39,193 nucleotides of DNA from Burkholderiaceae bacterium (GTDB lineage Bacteria; Pseudomonadota; Gammaproteobacteria; Burkholderiales; Burkholderiaceae), in contig CANKKB010000003.1 in assembly GCA_947482555.1 (NCBI GenBank), positions 1 through 39,193 of the forward strand, read 5' to 3'. Of the stretch, positions 16,909-26,059 are shown one piece after another. A program made the translations under genes and the position numbers. The notes beneath the pieces are model-generated. The model was given only the letters and a program-made list of their open reading frames with translations. It searched no databases and was not told the origin of the DNA. Numbering within the stretch: the first letter of the stretch is position 1; each line of letters opens with the position of its first letter.

Positions 16909-19900
16909 TTACGCTTGTATAGCGTTCCTATTTTCACTATCTAGCCAATCAATCTTGCGCATTTTTCGAATGGTGACAAATTCATCGCGATTAGTGCCTA
17001 TAGTGCCGTAATAATTAAAGCCGTAACTGTATTGCGCATAACCACCAATCATATGGGTTGGCTTTAATACAATACGGGTTACCGAGTTATGAATACCACC
17101 ACGCATACCCGTAATTTCTGAGCCAGGAGTATTAATAATTTTTTCTTGGGCGTGGTACATCATGACCATCCCAGGATTAACGCGTTGACTAACTACTGCG
17201 CGTGCAGCAATAGCGCCATTAGCGTTATAAAGTTCCACCCAATCGTTATCTACAATTCCTGCATCACCCGCATCATCTTCACTGAGCCATACCACTGGGC
17301 CCCCGCGGTTTAAGGTCAACATCATCAAGTTATCGCTATATGTAGAATGGATTCCCCATTTTTGATGTGGCGTAATGAAATTCAGGACAATTTCTTTATT
17401 ACCATTAGGTTTAATCCCTTTAATACCATTAATTGTTTTTAAATCAACTGGTGGTCTATACGACACTAAACCCTCCCCAAATGCCCGCATCCATTTGTGA
17501 TCTTGATAAAACTGTTGCCGGCCAGTTAAGGTTCGCCATGGAATATATTCATGCACGTTGGTATATCCAGCGTTGTAAGAAACCTTTTCGCTTTCCAAGC
17601 CAGACCATGTTGGTGAACTAATAATTTTTCTAGGTTGCGCTTGAATATCTCTAAAGCGAATTTTTTCATCTTCACGATGTAAGGCTAAATGCGCATGCTC
17701 AAGACCGGTTATTTTCGATAAGGCATTCCAGGCCTTTACAGCCACATGACCATTAGTTTCTGGGGCAAGCATTAAAACCACTTCTGCTGCGTCAATATCT
17801 GTATTAATGTTAGCCATCCCCTTCATGGCTCCTTCTTTGACGCGCCCATTTAAATCACGTAGCTGCTCAACCTCATCTTTGGTGTCCCATGCAATACCTT
17901 TACCCCCATTGCCAACTTTCTCCATTAGTGGACCTAAGGCTGTAAACCGCTGATAAGTATTAGGGTAATCCCGTTCGACTACAGTAATTTGAGGTGCCGT
18001 TTTTCCAGGGATCAGCTCGCATTCGCCTTTTTTCCAATCATGCACATCAAACGCCTGAGCAAGCTCAGCAGGCGTATCGTGCATTAATGGTGTTAAAACA
18101 ATATCCTTTTCTACACCCAAATGACCAACGCAAACTTCGGAAAATTTCTTGGCAAACCCTTTGTAAATATCCCAATCACTGCGAGCTTCCCATGCTGGAT
18201 CTACTGCGGTCGATAAAGGGTGAATAAAAGGGTGCATATCGCTGGTATTTAAATCATTCTTTTCATACCAAGTTGCAGTAGGCAAAACAATGTCAGAATA
18301 TAAGCAGGTTGTACTCATGCGGAAATCTAACGTAACTAATAAATCTAATTTTCCTTCGGGTGCATGCTCATGCCAAGCTACCTCAGATGGCCTAGCCTCA
18401 TCGTTACCCAAATCCTTACCCTGCACTCCATGAGAAGTACCCAGTAAGTGCTTGAGAAAATATTCATGGCCTTTACCAGAAGATCCCAATAAGTTTGAGC
18501 GCCAGACAAACATATTTCGCGGCCAATTATTGGGATGATCAGGATCCTCACAGCTCATTTTTAATGAGCCCTCCTGCAAATTCTTTACCACATATTCTTT
18601 GGGATCGATTCCTGCAGCGATAGCATCTTTAGCCACATCTAATGGATTCGTTTTTAACTGTGGGGCTGAAGGTAACCAACCCATTCGCTCTGCACGAACG
18701 TTGTAATCAATCATACTACCTTGATAGTCAACCTTATTGGCTAAGGGTGAAAGAATTTCTTCCATCCCTAGCTTTTCATAGCGCCATTGATCTGTATGTG
18801 CATAGAAAAAACTGGTTGAATTTTGTTGACGCGGTGGGCGAATCCAATCTAAGGCAAAAGCCAAAGGAGTCCATCCTGTTTGCGGACGTAACTTTTCTTG
18901 ACCTACATAATGCGCCCATCCTCCGCCGCTTTGCCCTATACAGCCGCACATCATTAACATATTGATAATACCGCGATAATTCATATCGCAGTGATACCAG
19001 TGATTCATGGCGGCGCCAATAATCACCATTGACTTACCTTGCGTTTTTTCAGCATTGTCAGCAAACTGGCGAGCTACAGCAATTACTTGCTCCTGTTTGA
19101 CTCCAGTAATTAATTCTTGCCATGCGGGTGTATAAGGCACATTGTCATCATATGATTTTGCACTTTCGCCGCCTAAGCCTCTATTAATGCCATAATTTCC
19201 GGCTAATAAATCAAAGACTGTGGCAACATAAACTTCTTTTTTATTATCTTCTTCACCTAGGCTAATTTTTTTTGCAGGTACATTGCGAACTAATACATCG
19301 GTTTGTTTATTGCCATCAAAATGAGGTGTGGCAATTCCACCAAAATAGGGAAATCCAACTGGCACAATCTCATGCAATAACTGATCTTCCATGAGGGACA
19401 ATTTTAATTTTGTTTCTCGGTCATATTGCGCTTCTTTTGCTTCTAAATTCCACTTGCCTAAATCTTTGCGCCCATCCGGACCCCATCTAAAGCCAATCGA
19501 TCCATTGGGTACTACTGGTTTACCGCCAATATCAAATGCTACCGTTTTCCAATCAGCGCCATTGGTTTGCCCCAACTTACCCTCAAAATCACTCGTACGA
19601 ACATAACGGCCAGGGACAAGAATCGTCCTGCCATCCTCAATGACTTTTTCTTCTAGTATGACTAACATTGGCATATCGGTATAACGACGTACGTAATCGT
19701 CAAAATACGCAGTACGTTTATCAAAATAAAACTCTTTAAGAATGACGTGCCCCATTGCCATAGCGATAGCAGCATCGGTGCCTTGCTTTGGATGCATCCA
19801 AATATCAGCTAACTTTGAAACTTCTGCGTAGTCTGGAGTGATGGCTACGGTTTTAGCACCTTTGTATCGGACTTCGGTAAAAAAATGCGCGTCAGGTGTG

Positions 19901-20682
19901 CGTGTTTGTGGAACGTTTGAACCCCAGGCGATAATGAAGGTTGAGTTATACCAATCAGCTGACTCAGGGACATCAGTTTGTTCTCCCCATACCTGAGGGC
20001 TGGCAGGCGGTAAATCACAATACCAATCATAGAAGCTCATACAAACACCACCAATTAGACTCAGGTATCGCGAGCCTGCGGCGTAACTTACCATTGACAT
20101 TGCAGGGATGGGTGAAAAGCCAATAATACGATCAGGTCCATGTTGCTTAATGGTGTAAATATTTGCGGCGACAATTATTTCATTTACCTCATCCCATGAG
20201 GCCCTTACAAATCCACCCATTCCACGTTGTGCCTGCCACTCTTTACGTTTTTCTTGGTTTTCTACTAAATTGGCCCACGCATCAACAGGGCTTTTGGCAA
20301 TCGATTTTGCTTCACGCCATTGTTTAAGCAAGCGTCCTCGTATCATCGGGTACTTCACTCGATTCGCACTATACATGTACCAGCTATAACTTGCCCCCCG
20401 TGCGCAGCCTCGCGGCTCATGATTAGGTAAATCAGATCGAGTTCTTGGGTAATCTGTCTGCTGGGTTTCCCAAGTAACTATTCCACCCTTTACATAAATC
20501 TTCCATGAACAAGATCCAGTGCAATTAGTGCCATGCGTCGAACGCACAATCTTATCGTGCTGCCAGCGAGAACGATAGGCATCTTCCCAGGTGCGGTCTT
20601 CTGCAACTGTTTTACCGTGACCATTTGAAAATTTCTCAGAATCAACAGTTAAAAATTTCAGGCGGTCTAAAAAGTGACTCAT
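16909..20682 (-). CDS. narG: Respiratory nitrate reductase, catalytic alpha subunit
   Basis: A 1257-aa molybdenum enzyme that reduces nitrate to nitrite at the cytoplasmic face. The FS0 cluster ligands are visible as His50, Cys54 and Cys58 (THGTNCTGSC), with a fourth Cys in EPRGCARGASYSW. The molybdenum ligand is Asp223 in DWYCDLPPASPQ; the E. coli residue is Asp222. No twin-arginine leader is present, consistent with membrane-bound Nar rather than periplasmic Nap. Length equals the family norm. It follows narK2 by 20 nt, has an AGGA ribosome site, and shows no frameshift over its full length. It needs bis-MGD, whose biosynthesis genes are not in this window. Confidence 0.98.
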   Translation of the reverse strand: MSHFLDRLKFLTVDSEKFSNGHGKTVAEDRTWEDAYRSRWQHDKIVRSTHGTNCTGSCSWKIYVKGGIVTWETQQTDYPRTRSDLPNHEPRGCARGASYSWYMYSANRVKYPMIRGRLLKQWREAKSIAKSPVDAWANLVENQEKRKEWQAQRGMGGFVRASWDEVNEIIVAANIYTIKQHGPDRIIGFSPIPAMSMVSYAAGSRYLSLIGGVCMSFYDWYCDLPPASPQVWGEQTDVPESADWYNSTFIIAWGSNVPQTRTPDAHFFTEVRYKGAKTVAITPDYAEVSKLADIWMHPKQGTDAAIAMAMGHVILKEFYFDKRTAYFDDYVRRYTDMPMLVILEEKVIEDGRTILVPGRYVRTSDFEGKLGQTNGADWKTVAFDIGGKPVVPNGSIGFRWGPDGRKDLGKWNLEAKEAQYDRETKLKLSLMEDQLLHEIVPVGFPYFGGIATPHFDGNKQTDVLVRNVPAKKISLGEEDNKKEVYVATVFDLLAGNYGINRGLGGESAKSYDDNVPYTPAWQELITGVKQEQVIAVARQFADNAEKTQGKSMVIIGAAMNHWYHCDMNYRGIINMLMMCGCIGQSGGGWAHYVGQEKLRPQTGWTPLAFALDWIRPPRQQNSTSFFYAHTDQWRYEKLGMEEILSPLANKVDYQGSMIDYNVRAERMGWLPSAPQLKTNPLDVAKDAIAAGIDPKEYVVKNLQEGSLKMSCEDPDHPNNWPRNMFVWRSNLLGSSGKGHEYFLKHLLGTSHGVQGKDLGNDEARPSEVAWHEHAPEGKLDLLVTLDFRMSTTCLYSDIVLPTATWYEKNDLNTSDMHPFIHPLSTAVDPAWEARSDWDIYKGFAKKFSEVCVGHLGVEKDIVLTPLMHDTPAELAQAFDVHDWKKGECELIPGKTAPQITVVERDYPNTYQRFTALGPLMEKVGNGGKGIAWDTKDEVEQLRDLNGRVKEGAMKGMANINTDIDAAEVVLMLAPETNGHVAVKAWNALSKITGLEHAHLALHREDEKIRFRDIQAQPRKIISSPTWSGLESEKVSYNAGYTNVHEYIPWRTLTGRQQFYQDHKWMRAFGEGLVSYRPPVDLKTINGIKGIKPNGNKEIVLNFITPHQKWGIHSTYSDNLMMLTLNRGGPVVWLSEDDAGDAGIVDNDWVELYNANGAIAARAVVSQRVNPGMVMMYHAQEKIINTPGSEITGMRGGIHNSVTRIVLKPTHMIGGYAQYSYGFNYYGTIGTNRDEFVTIRKMRKIDWLDSENRNAIQA

Positions 20683-20702
20683 ATTTATCCTTTAATGAAT
20701 TC

Positions 20703-22085
20703 TTAGCAAGGCATTAGGGCATTTTTACGGCTGTAATACCACCAAGTGATCACTGTGCACGTAACATAAAAAACAATAAATGCATATAAAGCGGCCTCTG
20801 GACCGCCCGTTGCGGCGATTGATGAGCCATAACTTTTAGGTATAAAGAAACCACCATAAGCACCGACTGCGGAACTAAAACCCAGCACAGCTGCAGCCTC
20901 CTTATTGGCATCACGTATTGCCTGATCCTGTCCTGACTGTGTTTGACTCGCGACACGTTGACGTTCAGTGAGAAAAATAACAGGAATCATGCGAAAGGTA
21001 GAGCCATTACCAATACCGGAGGTAGCAAATAAAGCCATAAAAGCAATTAAAAAACCGAAGAAATTTCCGCCTGTTCCATGGCTGGGTAAATAATTTAAAA
21101 CAGCAAATACACCCACACTCATGGCAATAAAATTCCAAAAAGTGACTCTGGCTCCCCCTAACTTGTCAGATAACCATCCTCCAATAGGTCTAGCTAGGGC
21201 CCCAACTAAGGGGCCTAACCAGGCATAGCTCAAGGCATTTACTCCCGGAAATTGACTTTTAATTAGTAAGGGAAAGCCGGCAGAATAGCCAATAAAAGAT
21301 CCGAATGTACCTAGATAAAGCCAGCACATTAGCCAGTTATGTTTACGTTTAAAAATTACCGCCTGATCTGCGAAAGTTGCCTTTGCTTCAGCTAAATCAT
21401 TCATGCCAAACCAAGCAGCAATAGATGCTGTAGCAATAAAAGGTAACCAAATAAATCCCGCATTTTGCAACCAAAGCAAAGAAGTATTGCCTGCTTTAAT
21501 TACTATTTGAGGTTCGCCACCAAAAACACCAAATATTCCCGTTGTAATGACCAGCGGTACAACTAATTGCACAATCGATACTCCCAAATTACCTAATCCA
21601 GCGTTTAATCCTAAAGCTGTCCCTTTTTGTGCCTTCGGATAAAAAAAACTAATGTTTGCCATGGATGATGCAAAATTACCACCTCCAAATCCACACAACA
21701 ATGCGAGCAAGATAAATATTTCATATGGCGTAGCAGGATTTTGGACGGCCAAACCAATCCCAGCAGCTGGAATTAATAATGAAGCTGTTGAAATTGCAGT
21801 CCAACGACGGCCGCCAAAAATAGGTACTGCAAAAGAATAAAAAATACGCAGAGTTGCACCACAAAGTGCAGGTAGAGAGGCGAGCCAAAATAATTGATTA
21901 GTGGAGAATTTAAAGCCCACATTTGGTAAATTTACTACTACTACAGACCAAACCATCCAAACTGAAAACGCTAAGGTTAACGCCGGAATTGAAATTAATA
22001 AATTTCGTTTTGCTATAGCCTTACCGATTCCATCCCAAAATTGTTTATTTTCAGGATCCCAGCGTGTGATAACAGTAGAAGACAT
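20703..22085 (-). CDS. narK2: Nitrate/nitrite transporter, NarK family (second copy)
   Basis: A 460-aa major-facilitator protein of the nitrate/nitrite porter family with about 12 membrane segments. The nitrate signature appears as NAGLGNLGVSIVQLVVPL in the first half, and the start AFSVWMVWSVVVVNLP is NarK-like. The position just before narG and the paralogue upstream follow the narK1-narK2 order of Paracoccus, Pseudomonas and many betaproteobacteria, where one copy works mainly as nitrate/proton symporter and the other as nitrate/nitrite antiporter. I assign it as the NarK2 type from order and length. A GGAAGGG ribosome site precedes the ATG. Confidence 0.92.
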   Translation of the reverse strand: MSSTVITRWDPENKQFWDGIGKAIAKRNLLISIPALTLAFSVWMVWSVVVVNLPNVGFKFSTNQLFWLASLPALCGATLRIFYSFAVPIFGGRRWTAISTASLLIPAAGIGLAVQNPATPYEIFILLALLCGFGGGNFASSMANISFFYPKAQKGTALGLNAGLGNLGVSIVQLVVPLVITTGIFGVFGGEPQIVIKAGNTSLLWLQNAGFIWLPFIATASIAAWFGMNDLAEAKATFADQAVIFKRKHNWLMCWLYLGTFGSFIGYSAGFPLLIKSQFPGVNALSYAWLGPLVGALARPIGGWLSDKLGGARVTFWNFIAMSVGVFAVLNYLPSHGTGGNFFGFLIAFMALFATSGIGNGSTFRMIPVIFLTERQRVASQTQSGQDQAIRDANKEAAAVLGFSSAVGAYGGFFIPKSYGSSIAATGGPEAALYAFIVFYVTCTVITWWYYSRKNALMPC

Positions 22086-22111
22086 ATAAATCGCCCTTCC
22101 TTAATAGTAAA

Positions 22112-23377
22112 TTATTGAATTGCAGATGGAATGGCCTTGCCGCCCATTAGTTCAGAACGACGTACTTCAGTGAAATACATCCAAATGAGTGATACCCATA
22201 CCACTCCATACATCAACATAAATGCACTCGACCGAATACCCGTGATATCTAACAATGCACCAAATAAGATCGGCAATACAAAACCACCTAGCCCCCCTGC
22301 TAAGCCAACAATCCCTGAAATGGTGCCAATATTATTTGGATAGTCGTCGCCAATATATTTAAAGACACTTGCTTTTCCAAATGCCCAAGCAACTCCTAAA
22401 ATAAACATCAGCGCGGTAAATAAATAAATATTTAAACCAATATGAAAGGTTTCTGGTCCATTAATCGTTTGAATGATGAATTCAGTTGGAGGATAGGAAA
22501 GTAAAAAAAGGCATATCCAACTTACCCACATTACCCACCAAGTTACTTGGTGGGCGCCATACTTATCAGCAAACCAACCACCAATTGCGCGTAAAACCCC
22601 ACCTGGCAATGAAAAACATGCAGCCAATAATGCTGCAGTACGTATTTCTAGGCCAAACTCGCCTACGTAGTACTGAACCATCCATAAACTAAGGCCTACA
22701 TAGCCGCCAAATACAATGCTGTAATACTGGCAATAACGCAATACTTTGGGGTCTTTTAATGCCTTGAGTTGCTCTTTAAATGAGGTATTAGTCGTCACTA
22801 GATGCGTGGAATCGCTATAACTAAAAAACCAAAATAAAATAGCCGCACCAAGCATGACAGCCGCATAAACTTGTGGCACAACTGTCCAACCAAAAGCAAC
22901 TACTAATGCAGGCGCAATAAATTTATTTACTGCCGCGCCAGAATTTCCAGCACCAAAAACACCCATGGCAAAGCCTTGGCGACTATTTGGGAACCATCTC
23001 GCCACATAGGGAGTACCTACTGAGAAGGATCCGCCAGCCAAACCAACAAATAAACCGATTACTAAAAAATGCCAATATTGTGTTGCATATGACATCAGCC
23101 AGATTGGAATTACGCAAGCTAACATTAATGAAAGCATGACGATTCTTCCGCCATAGCAATCAGTCCATATTCCTAAAGGTACTCGAACTAAAGAACCCGT
23201 TAAGATTGGCATTGCAGTAAGAAAACCAAATTGTGTAGCGCTTAAATTAAGCGTTTTCTTAATAGGAATGCCAATCACGCCAAACATCATCCAGACCATG
23301 AAGCACACAGTAAAAGCAAGGGTACTTATAATTAGAACCGTATATGCTTTAGAATTTGTTTGAGTAATGGAACTCAT
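22112..23377 (-). CDS. narK1: Nitrate/nitrite transporter, NarK family (first copy)
   Basis: A 421-aa major-facilitator transporter. The nitrate signature is FGAGNSGAAVNKFIAPALV, and the N-terminus FTVCFMVWMMFGVIGIPI is typical of the NarK1 type. The ORF track adds six codons; the ATG at 23377 has a proper GGGAGA ribosome site and is preferred. It begins the narK1K2GHJI block and follows narL by a 125-nt gap. That gap holds the only sizeable regulatory space inside the cluster, including a NarL-like 7-2-7 inverted repeat and a possible GATAAT -10. It is related to, but clearly diverged from, narK2. Confidence 0.93.
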   Translation of the reverse strand: MSSITQTNSKAYTVLIISTLAFTVCFMVWMMFGVIGIPIKKTLNLSATQFGFLTAMPILTGSLVRVPLGIWTDCYGGRIVMLSLMLACVIPIWLMSYATQYWHFLVIGLFVGLAGGSFSVGTPYVARWFPNSRQGFAMGVFGAGNSGAAVNKFIAPALVVAFGWTVVPQVYAAVMLGAAILFWFFSYSDSTHLVTTNTSFKEQLKALKDPKVLRYCQYYSIVFGGYVGLSLWMVQYYVGEFGLEIRTAALLAACFSLPGGVLRAIGGWFADKYGAHQVTWWVMWVSWICLFLLSYPPTEFIIQTINGPETFHIGLNIYLFTALMFILGVAWAFGKASVFKYIGDDYPNNIGTISGIVGLAGGLGGFVLPILFGALLDITGIRSSAFMLMYGVVWVSLIWMYFTEVRRSELMGGKAIPSAIQ

Positions 23378-23483
23378 GAAAATCTCCCTTTTCATGAATC
23401 ATTATCAAAACTAAATTGACCTAGGAATATCCCCCAAAAAGAATATTTTAGAAATGCAAAGGAACTAGAATTTTCACCTTTAC

Positions 23484-23504
23484 TAGTCCTTTAGGACTAC
23501 TTCT
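23484..23504 (-). promoter_or_regulatory. Putative NarL 7-2-7 binding site upstream of narK1
   Basis: TAGTCCT-TT-AGGACTA (23484-23499) is a perfect 7-2-7 inverted repeat, and each arm matches 6 of 7 positions of the known NarL heptamer TACYYMT. An overlapping TACTTCT (23498-23504, plus strand) matches the heptamer fully. It is about 115 nt upstream of narK1 and abuts the narL stop codon. There is no T-run on either side, so a terminator is unlikely. Binding by the NarL encoded next door is an inference. Confidence 0.55.
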
Positions 23505-24165
23505 AAGGACAGAGCCTCTCTACGTTTGCAAATACGGCTACCTGTACTCGCGAGGAAAGATTTAATTTACGCAAAACATGCTGCACATGAATCTTGACCG
23601 TAGTATCAGCAATGCCAAGTTCACGAGCAATTACTTTATTACTCGAGCCCTTAGCAATTTGACAAACGATTTGCAACTCTCGAGGTGAGAGACTGGCAGC
23701 TAAAGAGTCACTAGTATTATTATCTAAATTATCTTTTTTACTAAATTTAAATGCAGTAACTAATTTATGAGTCATTTCCTGACTAATAACAGACTCGCCA
23801 TTAAATGCTTTTCGTATTCCAATAAGTAAATCGTCCTTTTCGCTAGTCTTTAGCAAATAGCCTTGAGCACCATTTTGTAAGGCTTGAATTAAATCAGCCT
23901 CATCTTCGCTCACTGTAAGCATAATGACTGTTACATCAGGAGCAGCGCGAAAAATATCTGGCAAAGATTGAATGCCGCTGGCACCAGGCAAGTGATTATC
24001 AAGCAAAACCACATCGGGATGCAAAGCCTCGCAAATTCGTAAAGCTCCAACCGCATCACCTGCCTCACCAATTACATCAAAATCAGGGGCTTGAGAGAGT
24101 AAAGAAATTAACCCCCTTCTAAAAAGAGTATGGTCATCAACTACAAGTATGCTAATTTTTTCCAA
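23503..24165 (-). CDS. narL: Nitrate/nitrite response regulator NarL
   Basis: A 220-aa NarL/FixJ-family regulator. The receiver domain has the acidic pair VVDDHTLFRRG (Asp10, Asp11), phospho-acceptor Asp56 (LLDNHLPG) and the Lys of LLKTSE. The LuxR-type DNA-binding domain reads LSPRELQIVCQIAKG through TTVKIHVQHVLRKLNL. It is 15 nt after narX, its likely kinase. The only available start is TTG (24165): an in-frame stop lies just upstream and no ATG or GTG occurs nearby, and no ribosome site is evident. Translation is therefore probably weak or coupled to narX. Confidence 0.93.
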   Translation of the reverse strand: MEKISILVVDDHTLFRRGLISLLSQAPDFDVIGEAGDAVGALRICEALHPDVVLLDNHLPGASGIQSLPDIFRAAPDVTVIMLTVSEDEADLIQALQNGAQGYLLKTSEKDDLLIGIRKAFNGESVISQEMTHKLVTAFKFSKKDNLDNNTSDSLAASLSPRELQIVCQIAKGSSNKVIARELGIADTTVKIHVQHVLRKLNLSSRVQVAVFANVERLCP

Positions 24166-24180
24166 TTAATTATTATTTAA

Positions 24181-26046
24181 TTAGGCACTCATCGAGGCTA
24201 AGTTAGGTAGACATAAATAAACTCTCGAGCCGCCATTTGGGGGGGAAGAAATAGTTACTTCGGCATTAATTTTACTAGCACGTTCTCTCATGATACTCAC
24301 CCCTACATGGGTACTATCCAATTTGTCTAAATCAATTAAAAAACCAATACCATCATCTACAACCTCAAAAGACCAAATCGGATTTTGCTGTACGGTTAGG
24401 GTAACAGTTTTCGCTTTAGCATGCTTTCTAATATTGGATAAAGCCTCTTGAATAATATGCAGTACTTGAATTTGCACATCAGGCGCCAAGGGTAATCCCT
24501 GACCATGCATTTTAAGGTTTACTTTAATGCCAAATTGGTGCTCAAATTTTTGCAACGTAGTCTTAATTGCCGATTCAATATCTTCATCATTTGTTCTAGT
24601 TCTATAGTGCAATAAAAGTTCACGCACATCACTATAACTCTCCCTCAAACCCTCATCAAGTTCATTTAAAATTGCTTTGACATTTGGCATTTGCAATGTA
24701 GATATTTCATCGCGTAATAAACTAGCTTGAATTTTTAAGAATGCCAAAGATTGTGCAATCGAGTCATGAAGCTCTCTAGCTAAGAGACTACGCTCATCAG
24801 AGATAGCAGCCTCCTTCTCTAAAGCCTTGATTCGCAATGCTTCCATCGCCCCCGCCAAATGATTGGCCAGGGTTTCAAGTAAAGCATGTTGCTCTTGATC
24901 AATAATGAATGATTCAACATAAAATAAATCAATTTCACCCAATAACTTCTGCTGAAAAAGTATAGGCACAGTAATAAGAGATTGAAAACCCGCTTTAACG
25001 CAAAATCGATCCTTCTCCTCGTTCAGGTTAAATTTAATTACCTTAATATCTTGTATACCTGTAGCGTTTCCACAATGGCATTCACCTGCATTCATACACT
25101 GCTCACCAGTCAAGATTGAATCTGGTAAATTTGTTCCGGATAATAAAAAATAACGCTTATTGGCTTCATCAGTCCACCGAATAGCAATTGCTGCGGCATG
25201 GCTAATCAATGAAACTCTATCAGCAAAACCTTTAGCCAGATTCTCTAAATTATTTTCACTCGAAACAAAAGAACTTAAATCATATAATGCAGCTAATCGC
25301 TCTTGGCGCTCTTGCAAGTGTATAGTTTTCTCGCGTACTTTTGCTTCTAGGCTCTCATATAAATCATTTAAATTTTCAGTCATAGCATTAAAACCTTGAG
25401 CCAAATCGCCAAATTCATCCTGGGCATCAATTTGTACATGGGTTTTTAATTTGCCTGACTTAACTTCATCAAATCCAATTCTTAACTTGGCAACGGGATC
25501 TAAAATAACAGAATAGCCAACATACATAATGACTAAAGTTGCCACCAAAGAAATAGCTAACATCGCAAATTGAAATAAATGCAATAGCCCAGTCCAGTAA
25601 TCAACCTCTTCCTCTATCAGCCCTACAAAGCGATCAATGCTAGAGATAAACTGATCGATATTCTGTACGGAAAGTACATTGGCCTGCTGTAAAGCAAGGC
25701 CATGTTTAATATCTTTCCATTGCGCTTGAATACTTAAAAAAACTTTAGTATTTGCCTGATTCCAAGGAACAAATAAAGGCCTAGATGGATCTCCCAGCCT
25801 CAACACTTGCATGCTTTCGTCAAATTTTTTCTCTAGTTGCGCAGCTAACTTTGACTTATTTTCGTTAATTAAAAGAGTAAGCTGATAGGTTTGCATTCGC
25901 ATTCTACCTGCCTCATTTATTGCTGCTGCACCACCTTCAAGCTTCCAAGTTACCCATAAGGTAAAGCTAATAGATATCATGGCTAGCACCAAGAGTGCTG
26001 TACCAATAATGACTAATTTATGTTTGAGGGTAAATTCGTTTCGCAT
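24181..26046 (-). CDS. narX: Nitrate/nitrite sensor histidine kinase NarX
   Basis: The ORF track start (26109) lies inside nrdJ; ATG 26046, after the nrdJ stop, gives 621 aa beginning directly before the first membrane segment. A periplasmic sensor follows with a P-box-like motif, INEAGRMRMQTYQL (43-56), which corresponds to the nitrate-binding helix of NarX/NarQ. A second membrane segment, a HAMP domain, a coiled region and a GAF-like module come next. The GAF-like module has clustered cysteines (CMNAGECHCG and FCVKAG). The HisKA_3 phospho-acceptor is His427 in RELHDSIAQSL, followed by an ATPase domain (EALSNIRKHAKA, DDGIGF). It phosphorylates NarL in response to nitrate or nitrite. Confidence 0.93.
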   Translation of the reverse strand: MRNEFTLKHKLVIIGTALLVLAMISISFTLWVTWKLEGGAAAINEAGRMRMQTYQLTLLINENKSKLAAQLEKKFDESMQVLRLGDPSRPLFVPWNQANTKVFLSIQAQWKDIKHGLALQQANVLSVQNIDQFISSIDRFVGLIEEEVDYWTGLLHLFQFAMLAISLVATLVIMYVGYSVILDPVAKLRIGFDEVKSGKLKTHVQIDAQDEFGDLAQGFNAMTENLNDLYESLEAKVREKTIHLQERQERLAALYDLSSFVSSENNLENLAKGFADRVSLISHAAAIAIRWTDEANKRYFLLSGTNLPDSILTGEQCMNAGECHCGNATGIQDIKVIKFNLNEEKDRFCVKAGFQSLITVPILFQQKLLGEIDLFYVESFIIDQEQHALLETLANHLAGAMEALRIKALEKEAAISDERSLLARELHDSIAQSLAFLKIQASLLRDEISTLQMPNVKAILNELDEGLRESYSDVRELLLHYRTRTNDEDIESAIKTTLQKFEHQFGIKVNLKMHGQGLPLAPDVQIQVLHIIQEALSNIRKHAKAKTVTLTVQQNPIWSFEVVDDGIGFLIDLDKLDSTHVGVSIMRERASKINAEVTISSPPNGGSRVYLCLPNLASMSA

Positions 26047-26059
26047 TTTCTTAATTAAG

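Noticed and set aside
23395-23408. FNR-like TGAATCATTATCAA just upstream of narK1
   Set aside because: One half-site is perfect, but the centre is only about 24 nt before the start codon, so an activator there would put transcription inside the gene. It also overlaps the ribosome-site leader and a GATAAT -10 candidate.
23484-23499. Terminator at the end of narL
   Set aside because: The dyad has only a 2-nt loop and no T-run on either strand, so a protein-binding site is a better explanation.
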